This document shows, piece by piece, positions 57,862 to 64,000 of a stretch of DNA of 64,000 nucleotides; the first letter of the stretch is position 1, and the number at the start of each line of letters is the position of its first letter. The DNA lies in contig NZ_LZNS01000001.1 in the NCBI RefSeq assembly GCF_001984575.1, forward strand, positions 4,421,022 to 4,485,021, given 5' to 3'. Both the position numbers and the translations under genes were made by a program. This stretch comes from Streptomyces sp. MP131-18 (GTDB lineage Bacteria; Actinomycetota; Actinomycetes; Streptomycetales; Streptomycetaceae). The notes under the pieces are model-generated. The model saw only the letters and a program-made list of their open reading frames with translations. It ran no database searches and was not told the origin of the DNA.

Positions 57862-59634
57862 CTAACAGAAGATCTCGGACTCCGCCCAGTTCGCCAGGGC
57901 CGCCGCCCCCAGCACGCCCTGCGGCTCCACCACCAGCCGCAGCGTGCGCACGCCCGTCAGCGGAACGTTCAACGGCACGGCCGCGTCCCGCCCGGCGACC
58001 ACCTCGGAGCGCCACAGCTCCTCGTCGTCGCCCTCCACGCGGAACACCGCCGCGCCGATGCCGTGCGTCAGATCGTCCAGGCCGGCCCGCGCCTCGTAGG
58101 CGAGACACGAACGGTTCAGATCGATCGTGACCGACGAACGCGCCTGAACGGTGATCCCGTGCGAGAACGCTTCCCCGTTGATGCTCACTTCGTCGCGCTG
58201 CCAGATCGGACTGCTGCCCAGCAGCCGTACCGCCGGGTCCTCCCCGTTCCCCGTCACGTCGTAGGCCAGCTCCCGTAACTCGAACGGCTCGGCCGGCGGC
58301 TCCGGCTCCGGCTCGGGATCGGGCTCCGCCGGGGACGGCGGCACGGGCGTCGGCGTCGGCTCCGGCGAAGGGGATGGCTCCGGCTCCGCCGGGGGCGGCG
58401 ACTCGGGCTCGGGCGCCGGCTCCTCCGGCGAAGGACTCGGCTCGGGCCCGGGCAGCTCCCGGGCCTCTGGCTCAGGCCCGGGACCGGGACCGGGCCCCGG
58501 GTCGGGCGGCGCGGGCTCCCGCGGCGCCGGATCGGCCGGCCTCTCGTCCGGCGGCGCCACGGCCTGCGGATCGTCGTCCGGCTCACCGCCCATCAACGCG
58601 AACGCGAGCGCCGCCGCCACCGCCGTGGCCATCACACCGGAGGCGATTCCCGCCTTCACCGGGGCGCCGAGCCCCTCGGACGCCGCGCCACCGCCCGCGC
58701 CGCCGGCCGCCGCAGCGGAACCGGCCGCCCCGACACCCGCCGTGCCCATCAGGAACCCGACGCCCTTCGCCGAGGACTCCGCCGCGAACCAGCCGATCAC
58801 CGCCACCGGCAGCACCGCACCGATGTGCGTGTTCAGATCCTGCACCTCGGACGCCGCCGTCGCGCACTTCGCGCACTCCGCCAGGTGCTTCCGCAGCCCC
58901 CGCTCCGCGCGCATCCGCAACCCGCCCCTGGTGTACGCCCCTAGCCGGTCCGCGTACCGGCCGCACTCCCCGCCGTCCCGCAGCGCCCGGCTCACGTGCT
59001 CCTGGAGGAACGCCTGCCGCAGCCCCTCCCGCGCCCGGTGCGCGAGCACCGCCGTCGCGTTCGGCGTGAGCCCGAGCAGCGGCGCCACCTCGCGCGGCGA
59101 CGCCTCTTCGACCGTCGTGTGCCACAGCACCGTCTGCCAGCGCTCCGGCAGGCTGCGGAACGCGCGCACCGCCATCGAACGCTCCGCCGCGCGCATCGCC
59201 CGCACGTCCGCGCCCGGATCGTGCGCGTCCCCACCGGAACGCACCACCGCCGCGGCCGACACCGCGAACGCCGCGAAGTCCTCGACCAGCTGCTCGCGCC
59301 TGGCCGTGCGCGCCCAGTCGGCCGCCACCCGGCGCACCGACGTCAACAGGTAGGCCCGCACGGCCGTTTCAGGACCCGCGCCCGCGCGCACGGCCTGCAA
59401 GGTGGCCGCGAACACCTCGTTCGTCAGGTCGTCGGCCGTGTCCGCGTCCCGGCAGCACGTCCGCGCGTACCGGCGCACGGCGTCCGCATGGCGCCGGTAC
59501 AGCTCGTCGTACGCCTCGGAGTGGCCGCGACGCATCCGCTCGACCAGCTCCAGATCCGCGGCCTCCCCGGCCCTGACGCGCTGCCGCGGCACCAAGGACT
59601 CGTCGGAGTCGCCGTCCTGCCCCTCAACTCCCAT
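57862..59634 (-). CDS. ECF sigma factor fused to zinc-finger, membrane anchor and NPCBM domain
   Basis: Product of 590 aa. Residues 25-215 are an ECF sigma factor (YDELYRRHADAVRRYARTCC, ADDLTNEVFAATL; region 4 HTTVEEASPREVAPLLGL). A zinc-binding anti-sigma-like motif follows (His250, Cys254, Cys257 in HLAECAKC), then hydrophobic segments (about 272-284 and 328-348), a 100-residue Pro/Glu linker, and an NPCBM domain (SSPIWQRDEVSINGEAFSHG, TIDLNRSCLAYEARAGLDD). This is a one-protein signalling chain: an outer carbohydrate-binding module tethered to a cytosolic sigma factor, presumably freed by proteolysis. ECF groups with such C-terminal extensions are known in actinobacteria. Confidence 0.88.
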   Translation of the reverse strand: MGVEGQDGDSDESLVPRQRVRAGEAADLELVERMRRGHSEAYDELYRRHADAVRRYARTCCRDADTADDLTNEVFAATLQAVRAGAGPETAVRAYLLTSVRRVAADWARTARREQLVEDFAAFAVSAAAVVRSGGDAHDPGADVRAMRAAERSMAVRAFRSLPERWQTVLWHTTVEEASPREVAPLLGLTPNATAVLAHRAREGLRQAFLQEHVSRALRDGGECGRYADRLGAYTRGGLRMRAERGLRKHLAECAKCATAASEVQDLNTHIGAVLPVAVIGWFAAESSAKGVGFLMGTAGVGAAGSAAAAGGAGGGAASEGLGAPVKAGIASGVMATAVAAALAFALMGGEPDDDPQAVAPPDERPADPAPREPAPPDPGPGPGPGPEPEARELPGPEPSPSPEEPAPEPESPPPAEPEPSPSPEPTPTPVPPSPAEPDPEPEPEPPAEPFELRELAYDVTGNGEDPAVRLLGSSPIWQRDEVSINGEAFSHGITVQARSSVTIDLNRSCLAYEARAGLDDLTHGIGAAVFRVEGDDEELWRSEVVAGRDAAVPLNVPLTGVRTLRLVVEPQGVLGAAALANWAESEIFC

Positions 59635-59775
59635 AGACCGAAGCCCTCGTTAGCCCTCGTTGTACATCGGTGTCAGCGACGAGGGTCAGGCTGCCACACG
59701 AATGGCCCACGACCACGGCAGTTCGACCAGAACCACTCGTCCGAGGGGCGCCGAGGGCGCGAGGTCACCGCCGCG

Positions 59776-60558
59776 TCAACGCCCCCCGGCCCGCAGCCCC
59801 TGCAACAGCAGCTGCAACAGGCGGGACTCCGCCGCCGTCTGCCGCGCCGCATCGTCGAACCTCGGCGGCGTCGTGGCTATCACCAGCATCAGATCGGCCA
59901 CCGTCACGTCCGCGCGCAACTCCCCCGCCGCACGCGTCCGCTCCACCAGCTCGCCGACGACGGAGAGCAACTCCCGCGTCCCGGCCCGCCCGTCCTCGGC
60001 CGCCGCCGCACCGGAAGACGCCCCGGCAACGGAAGCGGCGGCAGCGGACGGCGCCTCGCCCTGGACCGCCGCCGCACCGCGCTGCTGCGGCACCCGCCCC
60101 CACGACCCCGCCGGGTGGCCACCCGCCGGTGCCTGCTCCGCCAGCAGCTCGGGCGGCAGCAGCCGCCCCGCCCCCGAGGCGGCGGACCGCTCCACGAAAC
60201 CCGCCAGCGCACTCCACGGCTCACCGTCCCAAGCCAGCGCCTCCAGCGCCCGGTCCGTCAGCCGCCGCGTCTCCTCGGCGGCGATGTGCTGCACCAGCGC
60301 CTCCTTGTTCGGAAAACGGCGGTAGACCGTGCCCACACCGACCCGCGCCCGGCGCGCGACTTCCTCCATCGGCGCGCCATAGCCCTGCTCGCCGAACACA
60401 TCCCGCGCCGCACTCAGCACATGCCGCAGATTGCGCTGCGCATCGACCCGCAAAGACCCCTGCGCTTTTGTCCCGGCACTCCCGGCACGCCCTTCGGCAT
60501 GGCTCCGCTTCACCGAGGAGGGCATATCCGCGCCGTCCCCGGACCCTTTGATCCGCAT
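59776..60558 (-). CDS. atrA: TetR-family regulator, AtrA orthologue
   Basis: Product of 260 aa from ATG 60558 (MRIKGSGDGA); ATG 60564 is two codons earlier and GGGGGA fits the later one better. The HTH reads APMEEVARRARVGVGTVYRRF. The C-domain (SGAGRLLPPELLAEQA, VPQQR, GELVERTRAAGELRADVTVA) follows AtrA of S. coelicolor, an activator of actII-ORF4 whose gene is divergent from an NADH dehydrogenase gene, exactly as here. It links carbon metabolism with antibiotic production. A Pro/Ala-rich insertion in the middle is longer than in typical TetR proteins. Confidence 0.82.
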   Translation of the reverse strand: MRIKGSGDGADMPSSVKRSHAEGRAGSAGTKAQGSLRVDAQRNLRHVLSAARDVFGEQGYGAPMEEVARRARVGVGTVYRRFPNKEALVQHIAAEETRRLTDRALEALAWDGEPWSALAGFVERSAASGAGRLLPPELLAEQAPAGGHPAGSWGRVPQQRGAAAVQGEAPSAAAASVAGASSGAAAAEDGRAGTRELLSVVGELVERTRAAGELRADVTVADLMLVIATTPPRFDDAARQTAAESRLLQLLLQGLRAGGR

Positions 60559-60751
60559 ATTCATTTCCCCCGGTGCTGCGGACGCCCCCCGAAAAGACGC
60601 GCCGCTGGTGTCGAGTACGAACATAGTTGAGGGCACTGACAGTGAGAAGGAGCCCGTGCGGCCCGCACCGTGCCCGCCCTGGCGCCCCGTTCGGAGCAGC
60701 GCGCCGTCCAACCTGTGGACAAACGGCGTCCCGGAGGTGCCTTATGGACGG

Positions 60752-62116
60752 GTGACGAAGCAACCCGCGCACATCGTGGTGGCCGGCGGCGGCTACGTCG
60801 GTCTGTACACCGCACACCGCCTCCAGCGCAGACTCAGGCGTGAGCTGGGGCGCGGCACCGTCCGGATCACCGTGATCAGCCCCGAGCCGTACATGACCTA
60901 CCAGCCCTTCCTTCCCGAGGCCGCGGCCGGGTCCATCTCTCCCCGGCACGTTGTCGTCCCCCTCCGCCGCGTGCTCGCCAAGTGCCGTTTCGTGCCCGGC
61001 GTGGTCACCGCCGTGGACACCGAAGGGCACTCCGTCTCCGTGCGGACGGTGGCCGGCGAGGAAGCCGGTGGCGAACCGCTCCGGATCGCTTACGACGAGT
61101 TGGTGCTCGCTCCCGGTTCCATCTCGCGCACGCTCCCCGTCCCCGGTCTGGCGGAGCACGGTATCGGCTTCAAAACCGTCGAGGAGGCCATCGGCCTGCG
61201 CAACCACGTCCTCGAACAGCTCGACATCGCCTCGTCCACCCGCGACTCCGCGGTCCGTTCCGCCGCGCTGACCTTCGTCTTCGTCGGTGGCGGCTACGCA
61301 GGCGTCGAGGCCCTGGCGGAGCTGGAGGACATGGGACGTTACGCGTGCCGTTACTACCACAACATCCGCCCGGAGGAGCAGAAGTGGATGCTGGTCGAGG
61401 CAACGGACCGCATTCTTCCCGAGGTGGGTGAGGAGATGGGCAGATACGCCCAGCGGGAGCTGCGCGGGCGCAACATCGACATACGCCTCGGCACCCGTCT
61501 CGAATCCTGCGAGGACCGCACCGCCGTCCTCAGCGACGGCTCCCGGCACCCGGCCCGCACCCTGGTCTGGACCGCCGGCGTGAAGCCGCACCCGGTCCTC
61601 GCCGCCTGCGGCGTCCCCCTCGACGACCGCGGCCGGGTCCGCTGCACGACGACCCTGCGCGTCGAGGGCGTCGAGCACGTCTGGAGCGCGGGCGACGCCG
61701 CGGCCGTGCCCGACCTCACCGCGCCGCCCGCCGACCCGCCGGCCCTGTGCGCCCCCAACGCGCAGCACGCCGTACGCCAGGCCCGCCGCCTCGCCGACAA
61801 CATCGCCGCCGCCGTCCGCGGCCGCCCGGCCGCCGACTACCGGCACCGCAACGCCGGCTCCGTCGCCTCACTCGGACTGCACAAGGGGGTGGCCCGCATC
61901 TACGGCAGAAGACTGAAGGGCTTCCCCGCCTGGCTGCTGCACCGCGCGTATCACCTCAGCCGCGTGCCGACGTTCAATCGAAAGGCGCGCGTACTCGCGG
62001 AATGGACCCTTGCGGGATTGTTCAAACGTGAGATCGTCTCACTCGGCTCTCTCGAACATCCACGTGCCGAGTTCGAGCTGGCCGCGGGATCACGGCGCCA
62101 CCCCGAAGACACATGA
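60752..62116 (+). CDS. Type II NADH dehydrogenase-like FAD oxidoreductase
   Basis: Product of 454 aa from GTG 60752; GTG 60737 is an in-frame alternative that overlaps the GGAGGT. Two nucleotide-binding folds are seen, VVAGGGYVGLYTAHRL and FVFVGGGYAGVEALAEL, plus the FAD block VWSAGDAAAVPD and the NDH-2 C-terminus (IYGRRLKGFPAWLLHRAYHL). It oxidises NADH and reduces menaquinone at the inner face of the membrane without pumping protons. It is divergent from atrA across about 190 bp, and AtrA is known to act on this neighbour in S. coelicolor. Confidence 0.92.
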   Translation: MTKQPAHIVVAGGGYVGLYTAHRLQRRLRRELGRGTVRITVISPEPYMTYQPFLPEAAAGSISPRHVVVPLRRVLAKCRFVPGVVTAVDTEGHSVSVRTVAGEEAGGEPLRIAYDELVLAPGSISRTLPVPGLAEHGIGFKTVEEAIGLRNHVLEQLDIASSTRDSAVRSAALTFVFVGGGYAGVEALAELEDMGRYACRYYHNIRPEEQKWMLVEATDRILPEVGEEMGRYAQRELRGRNIDIRLGTRLESCEDRTAVLSDGSRHPARTLVWTAGVKPHPVLAACGVPLDDRGRVRCTTTLRVEGVEHVWSAGDAAAVPDLTAPPADPPALCAPNAQHAVRQARRLADNIAAAVRGRPAADYRHRNAGSVASLGLHKGVARIYGRRLKGFPAWLLHRAYHLSRVPTFNRKARVLAEWTLAGLFKREIVSLGSLEHPRAEFELAAGSRRHPEDT

Positions 62117-62229
62117 CCGCGGCCCGGCATGTGACCATGGGTGGGCAGCCGCTCGGCGAAGCGTAGACGCGGAAACACTTACGACGTAACCAGAGACATA
62201 GAGACCAGAACGATTCGGATCGGAACGCT

Positions 62230-63915
62230 GTGAATTTGACGCGCTGGGGTATCCGGCTGCCCGGAACACAGCGGCGCCACGCCGCCGCCACCGATCGCGG
62301 CCGGGTCGAGGAGCCCGGCGGCGTGCCGGCGGCCCGCTCGGGCGAGCACCAGGAGCCCGCGTCGAGGCGGCCCACCGGCGGCCGGGGCGTGGACGCGCTC
62401 GCGGTGCACGAGCTGCTCGGCCACGTCCAGGCGCCCGTCGCCGTCGTGCGCGGCTCCGACCACCGCGTCGCCTATGTCAACGACGCCTACGCGGCACTCT
62501 TCGGCCCGCGAACGCCGGGCGAGCCCGCCCGCGAGGCCCTCACCGAGCTGGTCAGCATCGGCCTGCTGCCCCTCATGGACCAGGTCCAGCGCAGCGGCAC
62601 CCCGCGCACCCTGAAGTCCCGCAGCGTCCCCTCCGCCGTCCCCGGCGGCGGCCGCGACACCTACTTCACCTTCACCTGCACCCCCGTCGAGCTGGCCGGC
62701 GCCGGCGGCAAGCCCGCGCAGCGCGGAGTGCTCGTCTTCGCCGCCGACGTCACCGACCAGGTCGTCGCCGCGGAACGGCTGCGCGAGAGCGAGAGCCAGC
62801 AGCGCGCCGCCGCGGTCACCCTCCAGCGCAGCCTGCTGCCGCAGCGCCTGGAGCAGCCGGACGACCTGCGCGTCGCCGCCACTTACCAGCCCGGCGGCCT
62901 GGACGCCGCGGTCGGCGGCGACTGGTACGACGTGATCACCCTCGGCGCGGGGCGCACGGCGGTGGTGATCGGCGACGTCATGGGCAGGGGCGTGCGCGCC
63001 GCGGCGGTCATGGGCCAGCTGCGCACCGCGGTCCGCGCCTACGCGCGCCTCGACCTTCCGCCGCACGAAGTGCTGCAACTGCTCGACGGGCTGGCCATCG
63101 ACATCGACTCCACCCAGATCGCGACCTGCCTGTACGCCGTCTACGACCCCAACGAGGGCACACTCACCCACGCCTCGGCGGGCCACCTGCCCATCTTCAT
63201 CAGGAACGCCGAAGGAACGGTCGACCGGGTCTCGGAGCCCACCGGCCCGCCGCTGGGCACCGGCGGCTGGGTGCACGCCTCCGGCACCGTCCCGTTCGGC
63301 CCCGGTTCGACGGCCGTGCTGTGCACCGACGGCCTCGTGGAACGGCGCGACGCGGACATCGACGAAGGGCTCGACGCGCTGGAGCGCGCCATGGGCGGCG
63401 CGGCCGACAGCCCGCAGATCCTGTGCGACCGGCTGCTGCGCGCCCTCGGCATCACCGAGGAGCACGACGACGACGTTGCCGTGCTGGTCCTGTCCTGCCC
63501 CGAGCGCCACGGAGAGGAGGCCGACCTGTTCCGCGGGGCGGCCCTCGACCTCCTCGGCGGCATCGAGGCGGCCCCGCGGGCACGGGCGTTCGCCGACGGC
63601 GTGCTGGCGAGCTGGCGGTTCCCCGAGGAGCTGCGGGAGCTCGGGGTGCTGGCCGCGAGCGAGCTGGTGGCCAACTCGCTGAAGCACGGCCGCGCCCCCA
63701 TGGGCCTGCGCCTGCGCCGCACCGACCGCCGTCTCATCGTCGAAGTGACGGACGGCGACGAGCACCTGCCCCGCCGCCAGCAGGCCCGGCCGGCCGACGA
63801 GGCGGGCCGCGGCATCGCCGTGGTCGCCACCATCGCGGCCGAGTGGGGCGCCCGCCGCCTCCCCGAGGGCGGCAAGGCCGTGTGGGCGGAGTTCGCCCTC
63901 CCGGGCTCAAGTTGA
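62230..63915 (+). CDS. PAS-PP2C-HATPase regulatory phosphatase/kinase (RsbU-RsbW type)
   Basis: Product of 561 aa from GTG 62230. Residues 55-170 form a PAS domain (HVQAPVAVVRGSDHRVAYVN). A SpoIIE-type PP2C phosphatase follows (AVGGDWYDVITLGAGRTAVV, GDVMGRGVRAAAVM, LCTDGLVERRD, DDDVAVLVL), then an RsbW-like ATPase (LGVLAASELVANSLKHGRAP, GRGIAVVATIAAEWG). Such triple proteins control anti-anti-sigma phosphorylation in Streptomyces. The ribosome site is weak. A strong promoter for the next gene overlaps its stop codon. Confidence 0.93.
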   Translation: MNLTRWGIRLPGTQRRHAAATDRGRVEEPGGVPAARSGEHQEPASRRPTGGRGVDALAVHELLGHVQAPVAVVRGSDHRVAYVNDAYAALFGPRTPGEPAREALTELVSIGLLPLMDQVQRSGTPRTLKSRSVPSAVPGGGRDTYFTFTCTPVELAGAGGKPAQRGVLVFAADVTDQVVAAERLRESESQQRAAAVTLQRSLLPQRLEQPDDLRVAATYQPGGLDAAVGGDWYDVITLGAGRTAVVIGDVMGRGVRAAAVMGQLRTAVRAYARLDLPPHEVLQLLDGLAIDIDSTQIATCLYAVYDPNEGTLTHASAGHLPIFIRNAEGTVDRVSEPTGPPLGTGGWVHASGTVPFGPGSTAVLCTDGLVERRDADIDEGLDALERAMGGAADSPQILCDRLLRALGITEEHDDDVAVLVLSCPERHGEEADLFRGAALDLLGGIEAAPRARAFADGVLASWRFPEELRELGVLAASELVANSLKHGRAPMGLRLRRTDRRLIVEVTDGDEHLPRRQQARPADEAGRGIAVVATIAAEWGARRLPEGGKAVWAEFALPGSS

Positions 63916-63940
63916 CGGCCTTGGGCGTGGCGCGTAATGT
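63912..63940 (+). promoter_or_regulatory. Strong promoter reading out of the window
   Basis: TTGACG (63912-63917) and TAATGT (63935-63940) are 17 bases apart, close to the vegetative consensus. It overlaps the stop codon of the PP2C gene and points right, to a gene beyond the window. Confidence 0.6.
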
Positions 63941-63947
63941 TGCCCGA

Positions 63948-63964
63948 GCGCTCTTGGAGAGCGC
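63948..63964. terminator. Hairpin after the PP2C gene
   Basis: GCGCTCT and AGAGCGC form a perfect 7-bp stem around TGG. It lies just downstream of the outward promoter start region, so it may be a terminator of the PP2C transcript or part of the next leader. Confidence 0.4.
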
Positions 63965-64000
63965 ACACTCCACTACTGTTTGGAGCCCGCGAGGGTCTAT

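Overview
The window is high-GC actinomycete DNA, almost certainly from a Streptomyces or close relative. The evidence is codon use with nearly every third base G or C, frequent GTG starts, rare TTA codons, tRNA genes without encoded CCA, and an AtrA-type regulator divergent from an NADH dehydrogenase. Secreted polysaccharide-degrading enzymes carry operator palindromes of the Streptomyces CebR and DasR types.

Region 1 (1-9200). A partial DUF6624 gene, tRNA-Thr, a membrane-bound serine hydrolase divergent from a histidine kinase/response regulator pair, an ECF sigma factor with its CU044_5270-type partner, a frameshifted IS1380-type transposase relic, and a chitin-type lytic polysaccharide monooxygenase (LPMO) behind a DasR-like palindrome.

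Region 2 (9200-15200). A beta-lactamase locus arranged like S. cacaoi blaL/blaA/blaB, a cellulose-type LPMO with a CebR box and a TTA second codon, a gene fragment, an AraC regulator divergent from a PPOX-fold protein, and a MerR fragment.

Region 3 (15212-22371). A probable decayed integrative island lying against the 3' end of tRNA-Glu. Nineteen bases of the tRNA end recur exactly at its far side, and 11-base inverted arms flank the two copies internally. Cargo is a GH5 cellulase with a TTA codon and a detached FnIII-CBM2 relic, a second cellulose-type LPMO with a CebR box, a ROK regulator and a GT1 glycosyltransferase. The rest is relics of ISL3, IS1380 and another transposase, of ilvB/ilvN, and of a recombinase-like protein next to the tRNA.

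Region 4 (22500-38200). A zincin, a lipoprotein, a DEAD-box helicase with 96-bp tandem repeats, tRNA-Lys, a GH11 xylanase, a very large STAND-type NTPase, a TetR/MFS pair, an LLM oxidoreductase, an inositol-phosphatase-family protein, a GNAT enzyme and an exported EEP phosphatase.

Region 5 (38400-64000). This looks like conserved Streptomyces core: PP2C phosphatases, an M23 peptidase behind a c-di-AMP riboswitch, an aldo/keto reductase, TPR-type developmental regulators (one with a TTA codon), TrmB, PrsW, LhgO, an orphan lasso-cyclase-like protein, an ECF sigma factor fused to a membrane anchor and NPCBM domain, AtrA and NDH-2. Accessory items are a MrcB-type modification-dependent nuclease and a GT29 sialyltransferase-like protein.

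Functionally, the left half joins chitin, cellulose and xylan attack to sugar-sensing operators. Two of its cellulose genes and a developmental regulator also carry the rare leucine codon read by bldA tRNA, which would tie them to development.
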